Source: Rhynchopus euleeides (taxonomy: Eukaryota > Euglenozoa > Diplonemea > Diplonemida > Diplonemidae). Taken from it: a stretch of 64,000 bases of DNA. Below, in pieces: positions 13,801 through 25,842 of the stretch; position 1 is the first letter of the stretch; each line of letters starts with the position of its first letter. The notes below the pieces were generated by a model. The model made no database searches. It saw only the letters and a program-made list of their open reading frames with translations, and was not told the origin of the DNA. A program made the position numbers and the translations under genes. The stretch covers positions 310,001-374,000 of the forward strand of contig OY723299.1 of the NCBI GenBank assembly GCA_963210315.1, read 5' to 3'.

Positions 13801-16317
13801 CTTCTGCCTAGGTCCTAAACACCCATTTCGGCACTCTCCTGCAGTCGCACACCTCTGCCTAAGTCCTAAACACCCATTTCAGCACTCTCCTGCAGTCGGA
13901 CACTTCTGCCTAAGTCCGAAACACCCATTTCAGCACTCTCCTGCAGTCGGACACTTCTGCCTAAGTCCGAAACACCCATTTCAGCACTCTCCTGCAGTCG
14001 GACACTTCTGCCTAGGTCCTAAACACCCATTTCGGCACTCTCCTGCAGTCGCACACCTCTGCCTAAGTCCTAAACACCCATTTCAGCACTCTCCTGCAGT
14101 CGCACACCTCTGCCTAGGTCCTAAACACCCATTTCAGCACTCTCCTGCAGTCGGACACTTCTGCCTAAGTCCGAAACACCCATTTCAGCACTCTCCTGCA
14201 GTCGCACACCTCTGCCTAGGTCCTAAACACCCATTTCAGCACTCTCCTGCAGTCGGACACTTCTGCCTAAGTCCGAAACACCCATTTCAGCACTCTCCTG
14301 CAGTCGGACACTTCTGCCTAAGTCCTAAACACCCATTTCAGCACTCTCCTGCAGTCGCACACCTCTGCCTAGGTCCTAAACACCCATTTCAGCACTCTCC
14401 TGCAGTCGGACACTTCTGCCTAAGTCCGAAACACCCATTTCAGCACTCTCCTGCAGTCGGACACTTCTGCCTAGGTCCTAAACACCCATTTCAGCACTCT
14501 CCTGCAGTCGCACACCTCTGCCTAAGTCCTCAACACCCATTTCAGCACTCTCCTGCAGTCGGCCACTTCTGCCTAGGTCCTAAAAACCCATTTCAGCACT
14601 CTCCTGCAGTCGCACACCTCTGCCTAGGTCCTCAACACCCATTTCAGCACTCTCCTGCAGTCGGACACTTCTGCCTAAGTCCGAAACACCCATTTCAGCA
14701 CTCTCCTGCAGTCGGACACTTCTGCCTAGGTCCTAAACACCCATTTCGGCACTCTCCTGCAGTTGCACACCTCTGCCCAAGTCCGAAACACCCATTTCAG
14801 CACTCTCCTGCAGTCGGACACCTCTGCCTAGGTCCTAAACACCCATTTCGGCATTCTCCTGCAGTCGCACACCTCTGCCTAAGTCCTCAACACCCATTTC
14901 AGCACTCTCCTGCAGTCGGACACTTCTGCCTAAGTCCGAAACACCCATTTCAGCACTCTCCTGCAGTCGGACACTTCTGCCTAGGTCCTAAACACCCATT
15001 TCGGCACTCTCCTGCAGTCGCACACCTCTGCCTAAGTCCTAAACACCCATTTCAGCACTCTCCTGCAGTCGCACACCTCTGCCTAGGTCCTAAACACCCA
15101 TTTCAGCACTCTCCTGCAGTCGGACACTTCTGCCTAAGTCCGAAACACCCATTTCAGCACTCTCCTGCAGTCGCACACCTCTGCCTAGGTCCTAAACACC
15201 CATTTCAGCACTCTCCTGCAGTCGGACACTTCTGCCTAAGTCCGAAACACCCATTTCAGCACTCTCCTGCAGTCGGACACTTCTGCCTAAGTCCTAAACA
15301 CCCATTTCAGCACTCTCCTGCAGTCGCACACCTCTGCCTAGGTCCTAAACACCCATTTCAGCACTCTCCTGCAGTCGGACACTTCTGCCTAAGTCCGAAA
15401 CACCCATTTCAGCACTCTCCTGCAGTCGGACACTTCTGCCTAGGTCCTAAACACCCATTTCAGCACTCTCCTGCAGTCGCACACCTCTGCCTAAGTCCTC
15501 GACACCCATTTCAGCACTCTCCTGCAGTCGGCCACTTCTGCCTAGGTCCTAAACACCCATTTCAGCACTCTCCTGCAGTCGCACACCTCTGCCTAGGTCC
15601 TCAACACCCATTTCAGCACTCTCCTGCAGTCGGACACTTCTGCCTAAGTCCGAAACACCCATTTCAGCACTCTCCTGCAGTCGGACACTTCTGCCTAGGT
15701 CCTAAACACCCATTTCGGCACTCTCCTGCAGTTGCACACCTCTGCCTAAGTCCTAAACACCCATTTCAGCACTCTCCTGCAGTCGGACACTTCTGCCTAG
15801 GTCCTAAACACCCATTTCGGCATTCTCCTGCAGTCGCACACCTCTGCCTAAGTCCTCAACACCCATTTCAGCACTCTCCTGCAGTCGGCCACTTCTGCCT
15901 AGGTCCTAAACACCCATTTCAGCACTCTCCTGCAGTCGCACACCTCTGCCTAGGTCCTAAACACCCATTTCAGCACTCTCCTGCAGTCGGACACTTCTGC
16001 CTAGGTCCTAAACACCCATTTCAGCACTCTCCTGCAGTCACACACCTCTGCCTAAGTCCTAAACACCCATTTCAGCACTCTCCTGCAGTCGCACACCTCT
16101 GCCTAGGTCCTAAACAACCATTTCAGCACTCTCCTGCAGTCGCACACCTCTGCCTAGGTCCTAAACACCCATTTCAGCACTCTCCTGCAGTCGGACACTT
16201 CTGCCTAGGTCCTAAACACCCATTTCGGCACTCTCCTGCAGTCGCACACCTCTGCCTAAGTCCTAAACACCCATTTCAGCACTCTCCTGCAGTCGGACAC
16301 TTCTGCCTAGGTCCTAA
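1875..16317 (+). repeat. Sat51 satellite, block 2, with higher-order structure
   Basis: About 283 monomers of the 51-bp satellite. A marker cassette, in which a monomer with CAGTTGCACACC is followed two monomers on by one with GGCATTCTCC and then one with CTCAACACC, recurs near 2026, 2995, 6143, 7672, 9101, 10172, 12058, 12721, 14760 and 15731 (also near 598 in block 1). Spacings are whole multiples of 51 bp (for example 19, 28, 21, 37, 13 and 40 monomers), which shows repeated block duplication. One short monomer near 5875-5890 lacks about 14 bp and shifts the phase. The plus-strand open frame at 1804-5913 is this array read through and is not treated as a gene. Confidence 0.98.
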
Positions 16318-16329
16318 GGGGGGTGTCGA

Positions 16330-17146
16330 TTATATCCAATTTTGCCAAAAAAATTTAAAAAAATCGGGGAAAAAACGCTGAATTTCGATGAAAAAAGGCG
16401 AAAAAAAGAGTATGGGGAGTTGGGTCCAGTTTAGCAAAGTTGTGATATTTTTCGGGTGTTTTTTTGAATGGGACACCCGAAGAACCCGATGATATGTGAA
16501 TGACATGTGATGAAAAAGCATCCGCTGGACAAACCCCAAGCTTGCTGCAGCAAGCATCCGCAACGGCCAGTGGGAGTAGGGGGGGGGGGGGGGCGGGGGC
16601 CTCCTGTCAGTCCGGTCTGATCTGCGACACGGTACGGCACACCGGCAGAATGCCGCTGACGGAACAACAAACAGTCCACGAGAGACGACCGCACGAGAAC
16701 TGATACGATATCCAAGTCGCTAAGTAAGTCACACCACATGGACGTGATCTGCTCCTTTCTTTGGTTAAAAAAGGGAAAGGCACGTGGGAAGGACACTGAA
16801 GGTCGGAGGCTCCACCGAAAGAATCTCGGAAGGATGATACCTCGGCCGCGCGTTGAAGAGCGCGGGATCTTCCACTTACTGGGAAGGATGTCTGACACTC
16901 GCCTGATATGGCGGGGGGGGGGGGTCGAAAAGGAAAGCCCGGGCCCGGAAAAGTTTCTGCCGATGGATCTTCGACAGACGAAACGAATGCGAAACAAATA
17001 CCTGCTGGAATAGTGTAGCCACAGCTCATCAGAGCTGTCAACTGCACTGAGTTCTGCAAGCCCAAAATCACAGATAACGAAACGAAGCAAACCATAGATC
17101 ATAACAGAACGAGGCAGGGCGTCATCTCTTCGACCCTGCCTGGCAA
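16330..17146. other. Left non-coding part of the 11.4-kb element
   Basis: No gene is supported here. The stretch holds A-rich and G-run segments (G runs near 16580 and 16914) and lies downstream of the minus-strand transposase exon, so it includes that gene's 3' flank. A plus-strand frame of 91 codons at 16738-17013 has no recognisable similarity. Confidence 0.6.
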
Positions 17147-18160
17147 TTACCTGCCCTTCTTCGCAGCCTTCCCGCCGGGCTTCTTCGCCCCACCCTTCTT
17201 CGGAGCGGCCTTTTGCTTGGGGGTAGCAGACCCCCCCCTGGGTTTCTTGTTTGGGGGGGCCGTCCCGCTAGCAGGCGAGCTCTCTGAAGGCCGCTTCTTC
17301 TGCGGCTGCGCAGGGGTCTTCTTCTCCTTCGTAGGGGGCGCCTGCTTCTGCGGCTGCGCAGGGGTCTTCTTCTCCTTCGTAGGGGGCGCCTGCTTCTGCG
17401 GCTGCGCAGGGGTCTTCTTCTCCTTCGTAGGGGGCGCCTGCTTCTGCGGCTGCGCAGAGGTCTTCTTCTCCTTCGCAGGGGGCGGGGCTTCGGAGGTGCG
17501 CTTCTTTTTCCGTGGTCTCTCGTCGTCAGAAGATGAAGAAGATGCAGACGAAGAGGCAGAAGAGGAAGTAGTAGTAGTAGTCGTTGTTGTTGAAGAGGTA
17601 TGCGGGGAAGAAGAGGAAGAAGGGGAGAAGTCAGACGAATCTTCCGTGTCCGACGAGTCGCCGCTCTCCAGATCGCCACACTCCGAGGACCGCAGACTGC
17701 CCGCGTCCACGTCATCCTCTTCCGCACCGTCCATGAAGAGCCGATCCTTATCGGCGGAGGGACTCCACACCTCCCTGCTCGCGGAGGACTTCCAGGTCCC
17801 AGGTTCCACCGACAGCTCGGCGTCAGTGAGGGCGCCCCATGCCTCCCTGGCTACGAGGGTCTGCCACGTGGCCTTCTTCTTCTTCTTAGCCCACAACTCC
17901 AGCAGGGCGTCGGCCGCAGCCTGCGAGGCCAGAGCATCAGCCTCGCTCCACGGGTACTTCGCCGTGGTCTGCTGGCGGGTGAGCGTGCTCGCCTTGAGCG
18001 TGTACCCGCACAGGGGCATCTCCGGGATACTCCAGCGAAGCCTGAAGTTGTGGAGGTGGGCACACACCTGGAAGCACGAGTTCAGCCATTCGAGGCCGCC
18101 CGTGACATTCTGCAGGTTCCAGATCTCCCGGAAGACCTTGAACGACTGCTTCAGCCTTAT
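17147..18160 (-). CDS. C-terminal exon of a PIF/Harbinger-like transposase with a Lys/Ser-rich tail (partial)
   Basis: The frame ends at a TAA at 17147-17149 and runs back to the edge of the 31-bp satellite, where the sequence stops looking like a normal protein. The first part has a helical segment (FREIWNLQ) followed by VCAHLHNF, which resembles the C-terminal end of PIF/Harbinger DDE nucleases, where a C..LHN motif follows the catalytic Glu. Next come an acidic stretch, a Ser/Thr run, four copies of a 16-residue KEKKTPAQPQ repeat, and a Lys/Gly-rich end, probably nuclear localisation or DNA binding. The upstream catalytic part is missing or lies in exons that the satellite has displaced. 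CTATAAG next to the satellite edge could be a splice acceptor. Transposase identity is an inference; the stop and tail are seen directly. Confidence 0.55.
   Translation of the reverse strand: MRLKQSFKVFREIWNLQNVTGGLEWLNSCFQVCAHLHNFRLRWSIPEMPLCGYTLKASTLTRQQTTAKYPWSEADALASQAAADALLELWAKKKKKATWQTLVAREAWGALTDAELSVEPGTWKSSASREVWSPSADKDRLFMDGAEEDDVDAGSLRSSECGDLESGDSSDTEDSSDFSPSSSSSPHTSSTTTTTTTTSSSASSSASSSSSDDERPRKKKRTSEAPPPAKEKKTSAQPQKQAPPTKEKKTPAQPQKQAPPTKEKKTPAQPQKQAPPTKEKKTPAQPQKKRPSESSPASGTAPPNKKPRGGSATPKQKAAPKKGGAKKPGGKAAKKGR
17293..17484 (-). repeat. 48-bp coding minisatellite, four copies
   Basis: Four near-identical 48-bp units in the transposase-like exon encode a Lys/Gln/Pro-rich 16-residue repeat. 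The last unit on the plus strand (first in the protein) differs slightly. Being a multiple of three, the repeat keeps the frame, as expected if copy number varies within a translated tail. Confidence 0.9.
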
Positions 18161-21100
18161 AGGTTCCAAGGCATGGGGCAACCTCGCAGATAGGTTCCAA
18201 GGCATGGGGCAACCTCTCACATAGGTTCCAAGGCATGGGGCAACCTCGCAGATAGGTTCCAAGGCATGGGGCAACCTCTAACATAGGTTCCCAGGCATGG
18301 GGCAACCTCGCAGATAGGTTCCAAGGCATGGGGCAACCTCTCACATAGGTTCCAAGGCATGGGGCAACCTCTCACATAGGTTCCCAGGCATGGGGCAACC
18401 TCGCAGATAGGTTCCAAGGCATGGGGCAACCTCGCAGATAGGTTCCAAGGCATGGGGCAACCTCTCACATAGGTTCCAAGGCATGGGGCAACCTCTCACA
18501 TAGGTTCCCAGGCATGGGGCAACCTCGCAGATAGGTTCCAAGGCATGGGGCAACCTCTCACATAGGTTCCAAGGCATGGGGCAACCTCTAACATAGGTTC
18601 CCAGGCATGGGGCAACCTCGCAGATAGGTTCCAAGGCATGGGGCAACCTCTCACATAGGTTCCAAGGCATGGGGCAACCTCTCACATAGGTTCCAAGGCA
18701 TGGGGCAACCTCTCACATAGGTTCCCGGGCATGGGGCAACCTCGCAGATAGGTTCCAAGGCATGGGGCAACCTCTCACATAGGTTCCAAGGCATGGGGCA
18801 ACCTCGCAGATAGGTTCCAAGGCATGGGGCAACCTCTAACATAGGTTCCCAGGCATGGGGCAACCTCTCACATAGGTTCCAAGGCATGGGGCAACCTCGC
18901 AGATAGGTTCCAAGGCATGGGGCAACCTCTAACATAGGTTCCAAGGCATGGGGCAACCTCTCACATAGGTTCCCGGGCATGGGGCAACCTCGCAGATAGG
19001 TTCCAAGGCATGGGGCAACCTCTCACATAGGTTCCAAGGCATGGGGCAACCTCGCAGATAGGTTCCAAGGCATGGGGCAACCTCTAACATAGGTTCCCAG
19101 GCATGGGGCAACCTCGCAGATAGGTTCCAAGGCATGGGGCAACCTCTCACATAGGTTCCCAGGCATGGGGCAACCTCGCAGATAGGTTCCAAGGCATGGG
19201 GCAACCTCTCACATAGGTTCCCAGGCATGGGGCAACCTCGCAGATAGGTTCCAAGGCATGGGGCAACCTCTCACATAGGTTCCAAGGCATGGGGCAACCT
19301 CTAACATAGGTTCCCAGGCATGGGGCAACCTCGCAGATAGGTTCCAAGGCATGGGGCAACCTCTCACATAGGTTCCAAGGCATGGGGCAACCTCTCACAT
19401 AGGTTCCCAGGCATGGGGCAACCTCTCACATAGGTTCCAAGGCATGGGGCAACCTCGCAGATAGGTTCCAAGGCATGGGGCAACCTCTAACATAGGTTCC
19501 CAGGCATGGGGCAACCTCGCAGATAGGTTCCAAGGCATGGGGCAACCTCGCAGATAGGTTCCAAGGCATGGGGCAACCTCTAACATAGGTTCCAAGGCAT
19601 GGGGCAACCTCTCACATAGGTTCCCAGGCATGGGGCAACCTCGCAGATAGGTTCCAAGGCATGGGGCAACCTCGCAGATAGGTTCCAAGGCATGGGGCAA
19701 CCTCTCACATAGGTTCCAAGGCATGGGGCAACCTCGCAGATAGGTTCCAAGGCATGGGGCAACCTCTAACATAGGTTCCCAGGCATGGGGCAACCTCGCA
19801 GATAGGTTCCAAGGCATGGGGCAACCTCTAACATAGGTTCCCAGGCATGGGGCAACCTCGCAGATAGGTTCCAAGGCATGGGGCAACCTCTCACATAGGT
19901 TCCCAGGCATGGGGCAACCTCGCAGATAGGTTCCAAGGCATGGGGCAACCTCTCACATAGGTTCCAAGGCATGGGGCAACCTCTCACATAGGTTCCCAGG
20001 CATGGGGCAACCTCGCAGATAGGTTCCAAGGCATGGGGCAACCTCTCACATAGGTTCCAAGGCATGGGGCAACCTCGCAGATAGGTTCCAAGGCATGGGG
20101 CAACCTCTCACATAGGTTCCAAGGCATGGGGCAACCTCTCACATAGGTTCCAAGGCATGGGGCAACCTCTCACATAGGTTCCCAGGCATGGGGCAACCTC
20201 TCACATAGGTTCCAAGGCATGGGGCAACCTCGCAGATAGGTTCCAAGGCATGGGGCAACCTCTAACATAGGTTCCCAGGCATGGGGCAACCTCGCAGATA
20301 GGTTCCAAGGCATGGGGCAACCTCGCAGATAGGTTCCAAGGCATGGGGCAACCTCTAACATAGGTTCCAAGGCATGGGGCAACCTCTCACATAGGTTCCA
20401 AGGCATGGGGCAACCTCTCACATAGGTTCCAAGGCATGGGGCAACCTCTCACATAGGTTCCCAGGCATGGGGCAACCTCTCACATAGGTTCCAAGGCATG
20501 GGGCAACCTCGCAGATAGGTTCCAAGGCATGGGGCAACCTCTAACATAGGTTCCCAGGCATGGGGCAACCTCGCAGATAGGTTCCAAGGCATGGGGCAAC
20601 CTCGCAGATAGGTTCCAAGGCATGGGGCAACCTCTAACATAGGTTCCAAGGCATGGGGCAACCTCTCACATAGGTTCCCAGGCATGGGGCAACCTCTCAC
20701 ATAGGTTCCAAGGCATGGGGCAACCTCGCAGATAGGTTCCAAGGCATGGGGCAACCTCTAACATAGGTTCCCAGGCATGGGGCAACCTCGCAGATAGGTT
20801 CCAAGGCATGGGGCAACCTCTAACATAGGTTCCAAGGCATGGGGCAACCTCACACATAGGTTCCCAGGCATGGGGCAACCTCGCAGATAGGTTCCAAGGC
20901 ATGGGGCAACCTCGCAGATAGGTTCCAAGGCATGGGGCAACCTCTCACATAGGTTCCAAGGCATGGGGCAACCTCGCAGATAGGTTCCAAGGCATGGGGC
21001 AACCTCTAACATAGGTTCCCAGGCATGGGGCAACCTCGCAGATAGGTTCCAAGGCATGGGGCAACCTCTCACATAGGTTCCAAGGCATGGGGCAACCTCG

Positions 21101-24100
21101 CAGATAGGTTCCAAGGCATGGGGCAACCTCTAACATAGGTTCCCAGGCATGGGGCAACCTCGCAGATAGGTTCCAAGGCATGGGGCAACCTCTCACATAG
21201 GTTCCCAGGCATGGGGCAACCTCGCAGATAGGTTCCAAGGCATGGGGCAACCTCTCACATAGGTTCCAAGGCATGGGGCAACCTCGCAGATAGGTTCCAA
21301 GGCATGGGGCAACCTCTCACATAGGTTCCAAGGCATGGGGCAACCTCTCACATAGGTTCCAAGGCATGGGGCAACCTCGCAGATAGGTTCCAAGGCATGG
21401 GGCAACCTCTAACATAGGTTCCCAGGCATGGGGCAACCTCGCAGATAGGTTCCAAGGCATGGGGCAACCTCGCAGATAGGTTCCAAGGCATGGGGCAACC
21501 TCTAACATAGGTTCCAAGGCATGGGGCAACCTCTCACATAGGTTCCAAGGCATGGGGCAACCTCTCACATAGGTTCCCAGGCATGGGGCAACCTCTCACA
21601 TAGGTTCCAAGGCATGGGGCAACCTCTAACATAGGTTCCCAGGCATGGGGCAACCTCGCAGATAGGTTCCAAGGCATGGGGCAACCTCTCACATAGGTTC
21701 CAAGGCATGGGGCAACCTCTCACATAGGTTCCCAGGCATGGGGCAACCTCTCACATAGGTTCCAAGGCATGGGGCAACCTCGCAGATAGGTTCCAAGGCA
21801 TGGGGCAACCTCTAACATAGGTTCCCAGGCATGGGGCAACCTCGCAGATAGGTTCCAAGGCATGGGGCAACCTCGCAGATAGGTTCCAAGGCATGGGGCA
21901 ACCTCTAACATAGGTTCCAAGGCATGGGGCAACCTCTCACATAGGTTCCCAGGCATGGGGCAACCTCGCAGATAGGTTCCAAGGCATGGGGCAACCTCGC
22001 AGATAGGTTCCAAGGCATGGGGCAACCTCTCACATAGGTTCCAAGGCATGGGGCAACCTCGCAGATAGGTTCCAAGGCATGGGGCAACCTCTAACATAGG
22101 TTCCCAGGCATGGGGCAACCTCGCAGATAGGTTCCAAGGCATGGGGCAACCTCTAACATAGGTTCCCAGGCATGGGGCAACCTCGCAGATAGGTTCCAAG
22201 GCATGGGGCAACCTCTCACATAGGTTCCCAGGCATGGGGCAACCTCGCAGATAGGTTCCAAGGCATGGGGCAACCTCTCACATAGGTTCCAAGGCATGGG
22301 GCAACCTCTCACATAGGTTCCCAGGCATGGGGCAACCTCGCAGATAGGTTCCAAGGCATGGGGCAACCTCTCACATAGGTTCCAAGGCATGGGGCAACCT
22401 CGCAGATAGGTTCCAAGGCATGGGGCAACCTCTCACATAGGTTCCAAGGCATGGGGCAACCTCTCACATAGGTTCCAAGGCATGGGGCAACCTCTCACAT
22501 AGGTTCCCAGGCATGGGGCAACCTCTCACATAGGTTCCAAGGCATGGGGCAACCTCGCAGATAGGTTCCAAGGCATGGGGCAACCTCTAACATAGGTTCC
22601 CAGGCATGGGGCAACCTCGCAGATAGGTTCCAAGGCATGGGGCAACCTCGCAGATAGGTTCCAAGGCATGGGGCAACCTCTAACATAGGTTCCAAGGCAT
22701 GGGGCAACCTCTCACATAGGTTCCAAGGCATGGGGCAACCTCTCACATAGGTTCCAAGGCATGGGGCAACCTCTCACATAGGTTCCCAGGCATGGGGCAA
22801 CCTCTCACATAGGTTCCAAGGCATGGGGCAACCTCGCAGATAGGTTCCAAGGCATGGGGCAACCTCTAACATAGGTTCCCAGGCATGGGGCAACCTCGCA
22901 GATAGGTTCCAAGGCATGGGGCAACCTCGCAGATAGGTTCCAAGGCATGGGGCAACCTCTAACATAGGTTCCAAGGCATGGGGCAACCTCTCACATAGGT
23001 TCCCAGGCATGGGGCAACCTCTCACATAGGTTCCAAGGCATGGGGCAACCTCGCAGATAGGTTCCAAGGCATGGGGCAACCTCTAACATAGGTTCCCAGG
23101 CATGGGGCAACCTCGCAGATAGGTTCCAAGGCATGGGGCAACCTCTAACATAGGTTCCAAGGCATGGGGCAACCTCACACATAGGTTCCCAGGCATGGGG
23201 CAACCTCGCAGATAGGTTCCAAGGCATGGGGCAACCTCGCAGATAGGTTCCAAGGCATGGGGCAACCTCTCACATAGGTTCCAAGGCATGGGGCAACCTC
23301 GCAGATAGGTTCCAAGGCATGGGGCAACCTCTAACATAGGTTCCCAGGCATGGGGCAACCTCGCAGATAGGTTCCAAGGCATGGGGCAACCTCTCACATA
23401 GGTTCCAAGGCATGGGGCAACCTCGCAGATAGGTTCCAAGGCATGGGGCAACCTCTAACATAGGTTCCCAGGCATGGGGCAACCTCGCAGATAGGTTCCA
23501 AGGCATGGGGCAACCTCTCACATAGGTTCCCAGGCATGGGGCAACCTCGCAGATAGGTTCCAAGGCATGGGGCAACCTCTCACATAGGTTCCAAGGCATG
23601 GGGCAACCTCGCAGATAGGTTCCAAGGCATGGGGCAACCTCTCACATAGGTTCCAAGGCATGGGGCAACCTCTCACATAGGTTCCAAGGCATGGGGCAAC
23701 CTCGCAGATAGGTTCCAAGGCATGGGGCAACCTCTAACATAGGTTCCCAGGCATGGGGCAACCTCGCAGATAGGTTCCAAGGCATGGGGCAACCTCGCAG
23801 ATAGGTTCCAAGGCATGGGGCAACCTCTAACATAGGTTCCAAGGCATGGGGCAACCTCTCACATAGGTTCCAAGGCATGGGGCAACCTCTCACATAGGTT
23901 CCCAGGCATGGGGCAACCTCTCACATAGGTTCCAAGGCATGGGGCAACCTCGCAGATAGGTTCCAAGGCATGGGGCAACCTCTAACATAGGTTCCCAGGC
24001 ATGGGGCAACCTCGCAGATAGGTTCCAAGGCATGGGGCAACCTCGCAGATAGGTTCCAAGGCATGGGGCAACCTCTAACATAGGTTCCAAGGCATGGGGC

Positions 24101-25842
24101 AACCTCTCACATAGGTTCCAAGGCATGGGGCAACCTCTCACATAGGTTCCCAGGCATGGGGCAACCTCTCACATAGGTTCCAAGGCATGGGGCAACCTCG
24201 CAGATAGGTTCCAAGGCATGGGGCAACCTCTAACATAGGTTCCCAGGCATGGGGCAACCTCGCAGATAGGTTCCAAGGCATGGGGCAACCTCGCAGATAG
24301 GTTCCAAGGCATGGGGCAACCTCTAACATAGGTTCCAAGGCATGGGGCAACCTCTCACATAGGTTCCAAGGCATGGGGCAACCTCTCACATAGGTTCCCA
24401 GGCATGGGGCAACCTCTCACATAGGTTCCAAGGCATGGGGCAACCTCGCAGATAGGTTCCAAGGCATGGGGCAACCTCGCAGATAGGTTCCAAGGCATGG
24501 GGCAACCTCTCACATAGGTTCCAAGGCATGGGGCAACCTCTCACATAGGTTCCAAGGCATGGGGCAACCTCGCAGATAGGTTCCAAGGCATGGGGCAACC
24601 TCTAACATAGGTTCACAGGCATGGGGCAACCTCGCAGATAGGTTCCAAGGCATGGGGCAACCTCGCAGATAGGTTCCAAGGCATGGGGCAACCTCTAACA
24701 TAGGTTCCAAGGCATGGGGCAACCTCTCACATAGGTTCCAAGGCATGGGGCAACCTCTCACATAGGTTCCCAGGCATGGGGCAACCTCTCACATAGGTTC
24801 CAAGGCATGGGGCAACCTCGCAGATAGGTTCCAAGGCATGGGGCAACCTCTAACATAGGTTCCCAGGCATGGGGCAACCTCGCAGATAGGTTCCAAGGCA
24901 TGGGGCAACCTCTCACATAGGTTCCAAGGCATGGGGCAACCTCGCAGATAGGTTCCAAGGCATGGGGCAACCTCTCACATAGGTTCCAAGGCATGGGGCA
25001 ACCTCTCACATAGGTTCCAAGGCATGGGGCAACCTCGCAGATAGGTTCCAAGGCATGGGGCAACCTCTAACATAGGTTCACAGGCATGGGGCAACCTCGC
25101 AGATAGGTTCCAAGGCATGGGGCAACCTCGCAGATAGGTTCCAAGGCATGGGGCAACCTCTAACATAGGTTCCAAGGCATGGGGCAACCTCTCACATAGG
25201 TTCCAAGGCATGGGGCAACCTCTCACATAGGTTCCCAGGCATGGGGCAACCTCTCACATAGGTTCCAAGGCATGGGGCAACCTCGCAGATAGGTTCCAAG
25301 GCATGGGGCAACCTCTAACATAGGTTCCCAGGCATGGGGCAACCTCGCAGATAGGTTCCAAGGCATGGGGCAACCTCGCAGATAGGTTCCAAGGCATGGG
25401 GCAACCTCTAACATAGGTTCCAAGGCATGGGGCAACCTCTCACATAGGTTCCCAGGCATGGGGCAACCTCTCACATAGGTTCCAAGGCATGGGGCAACCT
25501 CGCAGATAGGTTCCAAGGCATGGGGCAACCTCTAACATAGGTTCCCAGGCATGGGGCAACCTCGCAGATAGGTTCCAAGGCATGGGGCAACCTCTAACAT
25601 AGGTTCCAAGGCATGGGGCAACCTCACACATAGGTTCCCAGGCATGGGGCAACCTCGCAGATAGGTTCCAAGGCATGGGGCAACCTCGCAGATAGGTTCC
25701 AAGGCATGGGGCAACCTCTCACATAGGTTCCAAGGCATGGGGCAACCTCGCAGATAGGTTCCAAGGCATGGGGCAACCTCTAACATAGGTTCCCAGGCAT
25801 GGGGCAACCTCGCAGATAGGTTCCAAGGCATGGGGCAACCTC
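18158..25842 (+). repeat. 31-bp satellite A inside the 11.4-kb element
   Basis: About 248 direct copies of a 31-bp unit with the core GGGGCAACCTCGCAGA followed by TAGGTTCCAAGGCAT. Variation is concentrated at two sites: CTCGCAG, CTCTCAC, CTCTAAC or CTCACAC, and TTCCAAGG, TTCCCAGG, TTCCCGGG or TTCACAGG. The period is not a multiple of three, so translations cycle through all frames every 93 bp and give a false 31-residue peptide repeat. There are no spacers, so it is not a CRISPR array. No gene is supported within it. Confidence 0.98.
19395..24044 (+). repeat. 2,325-bp higher-order duplication within 31-bp satellite A
   Basis: The order of unit variants from about 19395 to 21600 recurs from about 21720 to 23900, an offset of 2,325 bp, exactly 75 units. 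Further right, an 8-unit (248-bp) pattern repeats at 23642, 23890 and 24138, a 15-unit (465-bp) offset relates 24510 and 24975, and the pattern at 22774-23450 returns near 25223-25830 (2,449 bp, 79 units). This shows large recent tandem duplications rather than single-unit slippage. Confidence 0.85.

Noticed and set aside
17217-18224. 335-codon plus-strand frame opposite the transposase-like exon
   Set aside because: It is the antisense of a Lys/Ser-rich tail, and its Cys/Phe/Gly repeats mirror the 48-bp coding repeat.
18158-25842. CRISPR-like array and many repeat-peptide frames
   Set aside because: Units are contiguous with no spacers, the genome is eukaryotic, and all frames come from a 31-bp tandem repeat read with a 93-bp cycle.
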